The translations under genes and the position numbers were made by a program. From Verrucomicrobiales bacterium (GTDB lineage: Bacteria > Verrucomicrobiota > Verrucomicrobiia > Verrucomicrobiales > DEV007): a stretch of DNA of 42,926 nt. The notes under the pieces were generated by a model that was not told the origin of the DNA, searched no databases, and was given only the letters and a program-made list of their open reading frames with translations. The stretch lies in assembly GCA_013213905.1 (NCBI GenBank), contig JABSSQ010000149.1, positions 1 to 42,926 of the forward strand, in the 5' to 3' direction. Positions 27,988-37,954 of this stretch are shown here, piece by piece (the first letter of the stretch is position 1; the number at the start of each line of letters is the position of its first letter).

Positions 27988-28069
27988 TGCTCGAGGGGGG
28001 AATCGAACCCCCACGGGTTGCCCCACAGGATCCTTAATCCTGCGCGTCTACCAATTCCGCCACCCGAGC
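27988..28069 (-). tRNA. tRNA-Leu with anticodon AAG
   Basis: An 82-base class II tRNA. The acceptor GCTCGGG pairs with CTCGAGC and the discriminator is A. The D arm is GCG/CGC, the anticodon stem CAGGA/TCCTG with loop TTAAGGA, the variable arm TGGGGCAACCCGT, and the T arm GGGGG-TTCGATT-CCCCC. The CCA end is not encoded. Position 33 is T and 34-36 are AAG, so it should read CUU and, if A34 becomes inosine, also CUC and CUA. G37 matches the CUN-type Leu tRNAs, which implies a change from the usual GAG. A34 is unusual in bacteria outside tRNA-Arg(ACG). Confidence 0.93.
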
Positions 28070-28078
28070 ATTAACCCT

Positions 28079-28094
28079 GTGCCAAAGCTGGCAC
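28079..28094 (-). other. Hairpin in the tRNA-Leu 5' leader
   Basis: GTGCCA-AAGC-TGGCAC, a perfect 6-bp stem that ends about 10 bases before the tRNA 5' end. It would be removed by RNase P with the leader. Confidence 0.4.
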
Positions 28095-28110
28095 CGGCGC
28101 GAAGGGCAGA

Positions 28111-28139
28111 TTCATAGATTCGAATCGCCCCTTTCGCAA
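28111..28139 (-). promoter_or_regulatory. Sigma-70 promoter of tRNA-Leu
   Basis: On the minus strand TTGCGA (28139 down to 28134), 17 bases, TATGAA (28116 down to 28111). Predicted leader about 35 bases. Confidence 0.65.
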
Positions 28140-28206
28140 GTAATCTTTCTTCGGGAAAAGCAAAAAACCTACGGAACCTGCTTCACCTTAGCCTCTTGGA
28201 GAGGGA

Positions 28207-28548
28207 TTACCTGCCCTGAGGATAGCCTGGGTGGGAGACAGCAAAGGGTCCACAAGTGTTCTCGCGAGCCCGATTGCGCTTCGGATTGGCCGGATTCATC
28301 CACCAGGAATGAAAAAAGTCGTTCTTCTTTCCCTTGTAAACAGGCCGGCAGTGGTTGTGCCTTTGAGTGACCCAGCGGTATTCCACGCATCCATTGGTGC
28401 ACTCTACCGGCTGCCAATAGGCATAGATGGGGCGCGTGCATTGCTGGCAGCGGCCGAGAAATTTTGTGTATTCGTTCGCCTGCACCTCGGGCGTCAACAT
28501 AACCGTGAGCACCAGGAGGGCGACTCCAAGCAGGGAAAATCGTTTCAT
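28207..28548 (-). CDS. Small exported Cys-rich protein of unknown function
   Basis: A 113-residue protein. I chose the ATG at 28548 (MKRFSLLG), because it opens a clean signal peptide (LLGVALLVLTVMLTPEVQA, cleavage near residue 24). The longer ORF-track form adds 98 residues that run into the comM gene. The mature part has seven cysteines, including GRCQQC and ECTNGC, which look like a small zinc- or disulphide-stabilised knot, plus many aromatic and basic residues and a Trp pair. No family is recognised. It follows comM on the same strand. Confidence 0.65.
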   Translation of the reverse strand: MKRFSLLGVALLVLTVMLTPEVQANEYTKFLGRCQQCTRPIYAYWQPVECTNGCVEYRWVTQRHNHCRPVYKGKKNDFFHSWWMNPANPKRNRARENTCGPFAVSHPGYPQGR

Positions 28549-28666
28549 GTTCGTCTGTGTGTTTCCTGCCGGATCCCACCTGCGAGGAGATGAATTCCAA
28601 CAATTATGGAAAATATAAACCGAAATTAGAATCCCGCCAAGGATAAAATTGCCCAGATAGCAAAAA

Positions 28667-30220
28667 TCAGGCCCAAAGGTTCCGGTCCAGTGTGCGGTAT
28701 TGAATCGCTTCCAGCACGTGCCTCTCTTTGATGTCGCGCTCGCCTTCCAGATCAGCCAGGGTTCGGGACACCTTGAGAATCCGGTCATAGGCGCGCGCAC
28801 TGAAGTTGAGGCTGTCCATTGCCTGCTCCAGGGTGCGCTCACTTGCGGGGCTCAACTCACAGAACTCCGAGACCTGTCGGGTCCCCATGTCGGAATTGCA
28901 GTTCACTCCGGGATGCGAGATGAAGCGCTGCAGTTGAATCGCCCTGGCTTCCTCAACGCGCTGACGAATCACAGCAGAAGATTCTCCTCCCTTTTCGGTG
29001 CGGAGTTCCCGGTAGTCCACCGCCGGCACATCAATGTGAAGATCAATGCGATCCAGCAAAGGACCACTGATGCGTTGCCGGTACTTCTCAATCTGGTTGG
29101 GCGAACACCGGCATTCACGGGCCGGATCGGCGAGATAACCACATGGACAGGGGTTCATGGCCGCGACGAGACTGAAGCGACTCGGGAAGGTAAACTTGCC
29201 TGCCGCCCGGGAAATCGTAACCCGACCGTCCTCGAGAGGTTGGCGCAAGACCTCAAGAGTGGACCGTCGAAACTCCGGCAACTCATCGAGAAACAGCAAG
29301 CCGTTGTGAGCCAGGCTCACTTCCCCGGGGGTCGGATGGCTGCTACCGCCTAACAGACCAACATCGGAAATGGTGTGGTGAGGCGAACGAAAGGGGCGCG
29401 TCGCCAGAAAACTGTTCTTCGCATCGACCAGCCCGGCCACGCTGTGAATCTTGGTTGTCTCGATCGCTTCCTGCTCCGTCATGGTCGGCAGGATGGTGAC
29501 CAGCCGTTTGGCGAGCATGGACTTGCCGGTCCCCGGGCTGCCGAGCATGAGGATATTGTGTCCCCCGGCCATGGCCACCTCGAGGGCCCGTTTCGCATGA
29601 GCCTGCCCCTTCACTTCATTGAAATCGATCGGGTAATCCTGTTTCGATTGAAAGAACGCCTCCCGGTCAAGATCATGAGGTCGTAGGTTTTTGTCTCCGG
29701 ATAAGAGCTCGTAAGCCGATCGAATCGTATCGACACCGTAGACATAAATCCCCTCGACGATGCTGGCTTCGGCAGCATTTTCAGTAGGAACCAGGATAGC
29801 TTTTTTCCCTTCGCGCTTCGCCTGGATGGTCAGAGGCAGGATTCCCTTAATCGGTCGCACCCGCCCGTCCAACGCCAATTCTCCGGCGATGGCACATTTT
29901 TCCAAAGCGCCTTCCTTCAGCCGGCCGTTTCTTTCTTCGTCCAACGCCGCCATCCCGAGAGCGATCGGCAAGTCAAAGCTGGGACCTTCTTTTCGAATGT
30001 CCGCCGGCGCCAGATTAATGGTGATAGGTTTGTTAGGCCACCTCAGGGCGCTGTTTTTGATCGCTGTCGTCACCCGGTCGACACTTTCGCGAACTGCCGC
30101 ATCCGGTAATCCCACCAGCTTGATATCAATCTGTCCGCTGTCACCGGCGTTAACCTCTACTTCAACCGAATGAGCGTCCACGCCATGCAACGCTCCTGAA
30201 GAAACACAAGTAAGGGCCAT
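28667..30220 (-). CDS. comM: YifB/ComM-family Mg chelatase-like AAA+ ATPase
   Basis: A 517-residue AAA+ ATPase. In naturally competent bacteria ComM is a helicase that extends branch migration during integration of incoming DNA; in others the role is unsettled. The N-terminal Lon-like domain (about 1-170) includes [14 protein letters not shown] and the [20 protein letters not shown] block. Walker A is [14 protein letters not shown] near residue 222, Walker B is [10 protein letters not shown], and a zinc-like [15 protein letters not shown] motif follows. The C-terminal Mg-chelatase part contains [20 protein letters not shown]. It lies 57 bases after priA on the same strand, so both DNA-processing genes may be cotranscribed. 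No other competence gene is in the window. Confidence 0.93.
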   Translation of the reverse strand: MALTCVSSGALHGVDAHSVEVEVNAGDSGQIDIKLVGLPDAAVRESVDRVTTAIKNSALRWPNKPITINLAPADIRKEGPSFDLPIALGMAALDEERNGRLKEGALEKCAIAGELALDGRVRPIKGILPLTIQAKREGKKAILVPTENAAEASIVEGIYVYGVDTIRSAYELLSGDKNLRPHDLDREAFFQSKQDYPIDFNEVKGQAHAKRALEVAMAGGHNILMLGSPGTGKSMLAKRLVTILPTMTEQEAIETTKIHSVAGLVDAKNSFLATRPFRSPHHTISDVGLLGGSSHPTPGEVSLAHNGLLFLDELPEFRRSTLEVLRQPLEDGRVTISRAAGKFTFPSRFSLVAAMNPCPCGYLADPARECRCSPNQIEKYRQRISGPLLDRIDLHIDVPAVDYRELRTEKGGESSAVIRQRVEEARAIQLQRFISHPGVNCNSDMGTRQVSEFCELSPASERTLEQAMDSLNFSARAYDRILKVSRTLADLEGERDIKERHVLEAIQYRTLDRNLWA

Positions 30221-30277
30221 GCCCTACCATCGCTCAACTCGACCAACCCTGGCAACATAAAACTGTTCAAAAAAACA

Positions 30278-32518
<2,241 letters not shown>

Positions 32519-32532
32519 TTCAGTACAAAAAG

Positions 32533-32562
32533 AAATCGCCCTCCCGCAAAGGAGGGCGATTT
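32533..32562 (-). terminator. Strong terminator after the outer-membrane protein gene
   Basis: On the minus strand AAATCGCCCTCC, a 6-base loop, GGAGGGCGATTT-type pairing (12 bp), then CTTTTTG. A weaker hairpin (AACCT/AGGTT with following T6) lies at about 32585-32610, so two terminators act in series. The main one ends 14 bases before the priA ATG. Confidence 0.9.
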
Positions 32563-32613
32563 ACACCAAGGTTTGAAATAGACCTTAAAAAATCTTTTAA
32601 CCTTTTAGGTTCC

Positions 32614-33375
32614 TTAGAAGGAGACGGAGAGGCTGACACCACCGTGGAGGATGTCAGACTGAGGACCGTAACCGTTTCCGCCGAAACCGTCAACTGCGTA
32701 GCCGTTAGGACCACCGTTGTATCCGATGTAAGGAGTCAAGGTTGCGCGGCAGTTGAGCTCGATAGGAAGCTCAGCGTTCACGTAGTAGTGGTTCCAACTG
32801 CTGAGGCCACCGTTATATCCATCGGTGTAACCAAGGCCAGCGCCAAGAACGAGAGAAACAGTGTCGGTGATTCCGAACTCACGAGAAATACCTGCTTCGT
32901 GATACCAACCGAAATCGATGCCGAAACCGGAGCGCCATGAGAGGTCAGCGAATCCGAGACTGTAAGCAAGATCAAGACCAACTTCACCATAGCTGCCACC
33001 ACCGGTTCCGGGGTAGAAGTAGTGAACGTAGTAGAGGCTCGCGTCAAAACCAGCGTAAGAACCAACTTCAACAGAAGCGTAGAGGTTCAGCTCTTCGTAG
33101 CCGAGACCGTCAGTACCGGAGAGGTACCATGCACCGATATTAATCGGGGCCCAGAGGCTGTCGAAGGTGTAGTTTGCGTCAGTCCAGACACTGTCACGAG
33201 CGTAACGAACACCGTAGAAGATGTAGTCAGTCATGTAACCGGCGCTGATTTCACCGCCGATATCGTAGCACTCTTCGATGGGTGCTTTGTCGATGACTGG
33301 AGCTTTGCCCCAATCTCCAGCGTTAACGCCAAGCGTCATCGCTCCGATAATTGCAACTAGGATTGCTTTTTTCAT
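32614..33375 (-). CDS. Outer-membrane beta-barrel protein, possibly nitrogen-regulated
   Basis: A 253-residue exported protein with a signal peptide (AILVAIIGAMTLGVNA, cleavage near residue 19). The mature part is full of alternating aromatic/Gly beta-strand sequence (for example GGEISAGYMTDYIFYGV, LYYVHYFYPGTGG) and ends in SLSVSF, the C-terminal Phe typical of BAM-inserted barrels. The layout recalls the TorF/TIGR02001 group of putative porins, which in Proteobacteria often accompany P-II and ammonium transporter genes; this match is by eye only. A sigma-54-type promoter about 75-90 bases upstream and a good AAGGGAG before the ATG suggest strong, conditional expression. Tandem terminators follow, so it is a single-gene unit. 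Confidence 0.82.
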   Translation of the reverse strand: MKKAILVAIIGAMTLGVNAGDWGKAPVIDKAPIEECYDIGGEISAGYMTDYIFYGVRYARDSVWTDANYTFDSLWAPINIGAWYLSGTDGLGYEELNLYASVEVGSYAGFDASLYYVHYFYPGTGGGSYGEVGLDLAYSLGFADLSWRSGFGIDFGWYHEAGISREFGITDTVSLVLGAGLGYTDGYNGGLSSWNHYYVNAELPIELNCRATLTPYIGYNGGPNGYAVDGFGGNGYGPQSDILHGGVSLSVSF

Positions 33376-33423
33376 ATTTAATTAACTCCCTTGGTTTGAG
33401 ATGTGGTCGTAATAACCTGTTTG

Positions 33424-33438
33424 TGGGTCTTCGACCCA
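33424..33438 (-). other. Hairpin at the 5' end of the outer-membrane protein mRNA
   Basis: TGGGTC, three bases, GACCCA: a perfect 6-bp stem at the predicted start of the sigma-54 transcript, perhaps stabilising the mRNA. Confidence 0.45.
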
Positions 33439-33448
33439 AGGATTACCT

Positions 33449-33465
33449 AAGCACTTTCCATGCCA
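33449..33465 (-). promoter_or_regulatory. Sigma-54-type promoter of the outer-membrane protein gene
   Basis: On the minus strand CTGGCATGGAAAGTGCTT. GG and GC are exactly 10 bases apart as in the -24/-12 class, and all but two positions match YTGGCACGrNNNTTGCW. Predicted start near 33440, leader about 65 bases. Half-sites GTTGCGA (33484-33490) and TCGCAAC (33529-33535) lie upstream and could bind a regulator. Confidence 0.72.
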
Positions 33466-33602
33466 GCTTTGCGCGGACGCGGGGTTGCGAGACAATCCAG
33501 TAGGAACCTTTGTTTATTTGGGGTGGGTTCGCAACAAAAAATATCCAAAGATTTTCTAAGAAACTTTCGGTTCAATCGTCATAGGTCTTTGTGGGACGAG
33601 CT

Positions 33603-34424
33603 TTAGATGAAGCTAACTGCCTCAAATTCAGCGAGTTCCGCACAGTCCTCAGGAGCACTGAATAGTCCGAGCCCGACGTAGTAATTCTCGCTTACTAGCT
33701 CGAAAGGGCCGGTTATTTTTCCGGTCTCCTCCAATGAGTTTGTCACGTTTTCTCCGATTTCGGTCGGAGTTTTTGCCATAATCGGCCTCAAAACCCGCTT
33801 CACGCGCCCCACACTTTCGATTCGGGACACAATTTCCTGCCCGAGATAGCACCCTTTGTGGAAATCCACCGCCCATCGGTCCAAACCGAGCTCGGCTGGA
33901 AATGTTTCACCGCTGATTTCATACCCGGCCCTTGGAACGCAGGCAAGAATCCCTGCTGCAGTGAATTCCGTCGGGCTTATTTGATCTGCGTCCACAAAGT
34001 CCGACGAAAGCGCATCGGCCTGAACCCAGAGGTCTTTTCCAACCTTGCCAACTCGTATCGACACAACCCCCGGCTGTCCATCTATAAAATGGTGCACCAG
34101 CTTCATGCGTTCGGTCTCATCGACGATTTCACAATCATCCGCGATGAGATAGCGATCCAGCCGGTTGAAAATGGCTTCCCGCTGTGACAACTCTCCATCG
34201 AGGATCAAGCTGTCTTCACTCGCACTGATCCAGAGCAGAGCTTCAACCTTCCCCTTTAAAGCGCACAAACAGGCAGCCACGGCCTTTTCATTGAGGTTCT
34301 TCGAAACATCGTTCGTTACCTGCCCGTTCAAGAATCGAACACGGTCCGGACCCTTGATCCGGAAAACGGCGCGATTCGTCAGCGGAATCCATTTCCCTGC
34401 GAGGGCATCGATCAATTCTCTCAT
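33603..34424 (-). CDS. ygfZ: YgfZ/GcvT-family folate-binding protein
   Basis: A tetrahydrofolate-dependent protein that aids iron-sulfur cluster assembly or repair. It has 273 residues with a GcvT-like fold, including GPDRVRFLNGQVTNDV near the N-terminus. The diagnostic KGCYLGQEIVSRI motif (conserved Cys, near residue 195) separates YgfZ from aminomethyltransferase. Its ATG overlaps the TGA of the preceding oxidoreductase gene by four bases, so the two are translationally coupled. It is the last gene of the manC-ruvX-oxidoreductase-ygfZ run. Confidence 0.92.
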   Translation of the reverse strand: MRELIDALAGKWIPLTNRAVFRIKGPDRVRFLNGQVTNDVSKNLNEKAVAACLCALKGKVEALLWISASEDSLILDGELSQREAIFNRLDRYLIADDCEIVDETERMKLVHHFIDGQPGVVSIRVGKVGKDLWVQADALSSDFVDADQISPTEFTAAGILACVPRAGYEISGETFPAELGLDRWAVDFHKGCYLGQEIVSRIESVGRVKRVLRPIMAKTPTEIGENVTNSLEETGKITGPFELVSENYYVGLGLFSAPEDCAELAEFEAVSFI

Positions 34425-35302
34425 TTCTCCTGATCTGATTCTTCGTCTTTCTGAAAACGTTCCGCGATCACTGAAAAGTCCTTTTCGCCCAGATCATTCT
34501 TAAGCGCGCGGAACATGATGTTTGCCGTTGTTGAGGCAGCCGGCAGATCGACACCAAGACTCTTTCCCAGGCTTAGCGCATACTGCGCGTCCTTAAACAT
34601 GTTCTTCAGTGAGAAGTGCGGCTCGTAGTCCCGCTCAATAATCGTCGGCAGCTTCATCCCGGTGAGAATCGATGCACAGGCATTGTGTTCAATAGCTTGG
34701 GCCAAGCTATCCGGATTAATCCCGGCGGCAGTGACCAGTCCGTATGCTTCTGACAACACTTCGACTGTCGTCGCTGTGATCATATTGGTAGCGATCTTAA
34801 GCACAGTAGCCTCGCCCACTCTTCCCAAGTAGAGGATCTCCTTGGATGAGGCTTCAAGAACAGGAGTCACCTTCTCGAGCACTGCCGGATCGCCCCCTAT
34901 ATAGTAAACGAGAGCCCCCTTACCGGCGGCGACCTTGCTTCCAGTGAACGGAGCATCCAAAAAAGACGCACCGGCTTCTTTTGCGATCTGATAGGCCTTG
35001 ACCACAGATTCAGGATCCGCCGTACAGTTGTTGACAATCGTGTGTCGCTTGCAGAGCTCATCCTTCATTGCCGTCACCATTTCGACTAGAGCCTCTCCGT
35101 CCCGAACAAAGATGTGAATCACCTCGGAGAGCTTTGCGACCTCGGCAGGTGAACTAACAAAATTAGGTTCCGGTTTGGGGGTTCGATTCCAGACATACAC
35201 ATGCCGACCGGATTCCCTAAGCTGGGCAGCCACCTGGTTGCCGATGATACCCAGTCCGATCACTCCGACTTTTTCTGCTCCGTCACTTTGCATAACAAAC
35301 AC
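34421..35302 (-). CDS. NAD(P)-dependent beta-hydroxyacid dehydrogenase family oxidoreductase
   Basis: A 293-residue enzyme of the 3-hydroxyisobutyrate dehydrogenase/GLYR1 family. The Rossmann motif GVIGLGIIGNQVAAQL is near the N-terminus. The substrate loop FLDAPFTGSKVAAGKGALVYYIGG and the catalytic Lys in LKIATNMI are present. The family includes hydroxyisobutyrate, tartronate semialdehyde and succinic semialdehyde reductases, and I cannot choose a substrate. The track start is a GTG (35302) only three bases after AAGGAGTGA. The ATG three codons later (35293) has a 12-base spacing. Either is possible. The stop overlaps ygfZ. Confidence 0.85.
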   Translation of the reverse strand: MFVMQSDGAEKVGVIGLGIIGNQVAAQLRESGRHVYVWNRTPKPEPNFVSSPAEVAKLSEVIHIFVRDGEALVEMVTAMKDELCKRHTIVNNCTADPESVVKAYQIAKEAGASFLDAPFTGSKVAAGKGALVYYIGGDPAVLEKVTPVLEASSKEILYLGRVGEATVLKIATNMITATTVEVLSEAYGLVTAAGINPDSLAQAIEHNACASILTGMKLPTIIERDYEPHFSLKNMFKDAQYALSLGKSLGVDLPAASTTANIMFRALKNDLGEKDFSVIAERFQKDEESDQEK

Positions 35303-35377
35303 TCACTCCTTCTAATTACGGATTGCAATCCGAATCCGTTTACGATTTCAGGGCCGGGCTTTCCGTTTCGAAGCTTT

Positions 35378-35824
35378 TCAGAGTTCGGGCGGGATATCCG
35401 CTCTCGAATCCAACCACTGTTGTAAAATCTCAATCGCCGCCGCCTGATCGATGATCCCCTTCGAATCTTTCGCCGTGCGCCCGGCCTGGTGGAGCTTCTC
35501 CATCGCTACCACCGTGGTATAGCGCTCATCCACTTCGTGAAAGGTAACTCCTTCGGGAACTTTTCCCTCGAGGATCTTGACGAACCGCCGAACACCTTCC
35601 ACCGCCGCTCCTTCCTCGCCACTCACTCGAAGCGGGAGCCCGATCACGAGATCTCGAATTTCCCGTTCCCGGACAATTTCTGAGATTCGATCAGCCGCAC
35701 CTTCGAGATCAGCAGCAGGCACTGTCTCCAGCGGATGAGCCAGCATGCCGATATCATCACTAACAGAAACGCCTATTCGCGCGGTTCCGTAGTCAATCCC
35801 CAAGGCTTTAATCCAATCAGACAC
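35378..35824 (-). CDS. ruvX: RuvX/YqgF-family nuclease (pre-16S rRNA processing)
   Basis: A 148-residue RNase H-fold protein. YqgF matures the 5' end of 16S rRNA in E. coli and was also proposed as a Holliday junction resolvase. ALGIDYGTARIGVSVSD holds the first Asp of the active site. VIGLPLRVSGEEG, FHEVDERYTTVVA and the C-terminal DQAAAIEILQQWLDSR block are all typical, with the second and third acidic residues (Glu and Asp) present. The gene starts 12 bases after manC. Confidence 0.94.
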   Translation of the reverse strand: MSDWIKALGIDYGTARIGVSVSDDIGMLAHPLETVPAADLEGAADRISEIVREREIRDLVIGLPLRVSGEEGAAVEGVRRFVKILEGKVPEGVTFHEVDERYTTVVAMEKLHQAGRTAKDSKGIIDQAAAIEILQQWLDSRADIPPEL

Positions 35825-35836
35825 GTGAGTTATTTG

Positions 35837-36913
35837 TTAGAGCAACTCGGGTGGCAGCACGTCCACCAACTTTTTGATTTGATCCGCATCGTTGCGGTCC
35901 GCCACGAGCACAGCATCAGCCGTCTTCACGACAATAAGGTCGCTCACTCCGAGGAGAGCAATGGTCGTGTCATCGGTCGCAGAGAAAACGATATTGTTAC
36001 TCGAGTCCACACTGACGAGCTTTCCCCGGCTGGAGTTATTGGAGTCGTCGCCATTAAGATATTTTGCCACCGAAGGCCATCCGCCAACGTCGTCCCAACC
36101 CACATCCGCTTCGATATTGAGAATCGTTTTCGCATTCTCCATGAGTGCGTAGTCGATCGAGACTTTATCGAGTCCCGGGAACTGCTCTTCCACCACGGAA
36201 GAAAAATCATCTGCGTCGCGCAGCGTTTCGACAAAGGCGGAAAGTTGAGGGCAATGCTGTGAAAGCTCGCGCAGCAGTGTCTGGATCGTCCAGATAAAGA
36301 TGCCGGCATTCCATGAGAAGTTTCCGCTCTCGAGATACTCTTCGGCCACTTCGACAGAGGGTTTCTCCCGAAAGCAATTGACCTGGTGCACGGCGTGATC
36401 TGTGGATACCGAATCCGACTGTTCACCACGCTCAATGTAACCGTAGCTTGGGCAGGCCCAGTCAGGTCGAATTCCCAGTGTTACGATCGCATCCTCTGCG
36501 CTGGCAGCATCGGCAGCCGACTGCAGCACTGAACGAAACTCGGCATCTTTGATCACGAGCTGATCCGCCGGCAGGGCAATCATGGTTGCATCAGGATTTC
36601 TCGCCGCGATCCATCCTGCGGCCAGCGCGATCGCCGGAGCCGTATCTCGACGCGCCGGTTCAGCCACCACATTTTCTGCCGGGATCATCGGGAGCGCCTC
36701 TCGAATTCCCTCGACTTGCACCTCATTCGTCAGGACGAGGATTCGCTCCGGAGGAATGAGCCCATCGAGACGTTTTACCGCTTTTTCAATCAAGGTCTCT
36801 TCGTCGAAGAGGTTGAGCAGTTGTTTCGGGCGAACATTGCGGCTGAGGGGCCAGAAGCGGGTCCCACTTCCGCCGGCAAGAATTAGAGCGTATAGATTAG
36901 AGGAGTCACTCAT
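35837..36913 (-). CDS. manC: Mannose-1-phosphate guanylyltransferase
   Basis: Makes GDP-mannose from mannose-1-phosphate and GTP for polysaccharide or glycan synthesis. I chose the ATG at 36913 (MSDSSNLYALILAGG), giving 358 residues, rather than the TTG at 36937 in the track, because it lies closest to the conserved region. The nucleotidyltransferase signature LILAGGSGTRFWPLSRNVRPKQLL is at once visible, followed by FREKPSVEVAEEYL, NFSWNAGIFIW and DVGWDDVGGWPSV. The bifunctional C-terminal phosphomannose isomerase domain is absent, so this is the short form. First gene of a run with ruvX, the oxidoreductase and ygfZ; divergent from the membrane protein gene. Confidence 0.92.
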   Translation of the reverse strand: MSDSSNLYALILAGGSGTRFWPLSRNVRPKQLLNLFDEETLIEKAVKRLDGLIPPERILVLTNEVQVEGIREALPMIPAENVVAEPARRDTAPAIALAAGWIAARNPDATMIALPADQLVIKDAEFRSVLQSAADAASAEDAIVTLGIRPDWACPSYGYIERGEQSDSVSTDHAVHQVNCFREKPSVEVAEEYLESGNFSWNAGIFIWTIQTLLRELSQHCPQLSAFVETLRDADDFSSVVEEQFPGLDKVSIDYALMENAKTILNIEADVGWDDVGGWPSVAKYLNGDDSNNSSRGKLVSVDSSNNIVFSATDDTTIALLGVSDLIVVKTADAVLVADRNDADQIKKLVDVLPPELL

Positions 36914-36959
36914 AGGGAGATTGGATACCTGAAGCAATCAGTACTGTCACCTGTCCGGA

Positions 36960-37877
36960 TTGCAAAAGCAATGTGACCTCATTCCCTTGCAGGAACCCGA
37001 CAGTGGCGTTCTATATCGGGTCGTGATCGACCGCCGAATCCAGCTGGCCTCTCTGTTGCCGTCATTCCTCTGCCTCGACGCTCCGCTCGTGGCCTTGGGC
37101 TGGTCAGTGGCGGTTACCTTTCATTCCGGAAGCTCCACGGATACCTCGATCCCGAAACTGCTGGTCCTGTTCTTCGGCGTCTGGTCCGTTTATCTGGCCG
37201 ACCGGATCTACGACTCTTATCGCCTCCGGGAAGTAAAGGATCTGACGAGCCGTCATCAGTTCGCTGTTCGTTTCCGCCCCCTCCTGTGGACCCTGCTGGC
37301 GGCCACTGCCACTATCAGTGTTTCTAGACTGCTCAACATCAAGGATCCCCCCTATCTATACAAGGGAGTCATTCTTGCCGCCGCCACTGCCGTCTATTTT
37401 GCAGTCTTCCGCCTGGTTCCAAAACCGTGGTGCCGCTGGATCCCGGGCAAGGAGATCGTAATTTCGCTCTGCTTTGCCTTTGGCGTCATGCTCACCGCCG
37501 ACACGGCCAGCCTCACTATTCTCAACGGAATCCTTGCCCTTGGACTGGCTGGCATCTGTCTCTATAATTGTCTCATCATCTCCTACAGCGAATCGGCCTT
37601 CGACGGTCAGCATGACCCGCAGGCATTCTACGCCCTTCATCCAGAGTTGCCTCCTCCCGCATGGCCGGGCTGGGTCAGCGGGATTTCAGGCTGTCTGGTT
37701 TTCCTGATCGATGAGGACCTCATCGTGGGAAGCTCACTTCTTATTTCGAGTGTGGCTCTCTACTATCTTTCGCGAAGTATCGACAGAAACAAACCCGCAC
37801 CATTTGTTCAGGCAGCAGCGGATGCCATCCTTCTTCTTCCCTGGCCCATCGTGATTTTGATCGTCCTGATTTTCTGA
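36960..37877 (+). CDS. Polytopic membrane protein, UbiA-like
   Basis: A hydrophobic protein of up to 305 residues with about seven or eight transmembrane segments. After the second segment comes YLADRIYDSYRLREV...SRHQFA, whose spaced Asp residues and following basic cluster recall the first Asp-rich motif of UbiA-type prenyltransferases. A second full Asp motif is not evident, so prenyl transfer is not assured. The track start is TTG (36960). A TTG at 36987 or a GTG further in are alternatives, and no good ribosome-binding site decides. It diverges from manC and lies 77 bases before serS. Function is not assigned. Confidence 0.6.
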   Translation: MQKQCDLIPLQEPDSGVLYRVVIDRRIQLASLLPSFLCLDAPLVALGWSVAVTFHSGSSTDTSIPKLLVLFFGVWSVYLADRIYDSYRLREVKDLTSRHQFAVRFRPLLWTLLAATATISVSRLLNIKDPPYLYKGVILAAATAVYFAVFRLVPKPWCRWIPGKEIVISLCFAFGVMLTADTASLTILNGILALGLAGICLYNCLIISYSESAFDGQHDPQAFYALHPELPPPAWPGWVSGISGCLVFLIDEDLIVGSSLLISSVALYYLSRSIDRNKPAPFVQAAADAILLLPWPIVILIVLIF

Positions 37878-37918
37878 ATCGGCGGCCATTCAGTCACTCT
37901 CCAGCTACGCTTGACCCG

Positions 37919-37946
37919 TTGACGAGGTGATAGCCTGAGTTACACT
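37919..37946 (+). promoter_or_regulatory. Sigma-70-type promoter of serS
   Basis: TTGACG (37919-37924), 16 bases, TACACT (37941-37946). Only eight bases separate the -10 box from the serS ATG, so the transcript may be leaderless. Confidence 0.5.
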
Positions 37947-37954
37947 CCCCCGTC

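Noticed and set aside
28089-28105. TGGCAC as another sigma-54 promoter
   Set aside because: The bases 10 further on are not GC, so the -12 element is missing.
28549-28842. 98-residue N-terminal extension of the Cys-rich exported protein
   Set aside because: It overlaps comM and would bury the signal peptide.
36914-36937. TTG start of manC in the ORF track
   Set aside because: The ATG at 36913 is nearer to the conserved core and needs no rare start codon.
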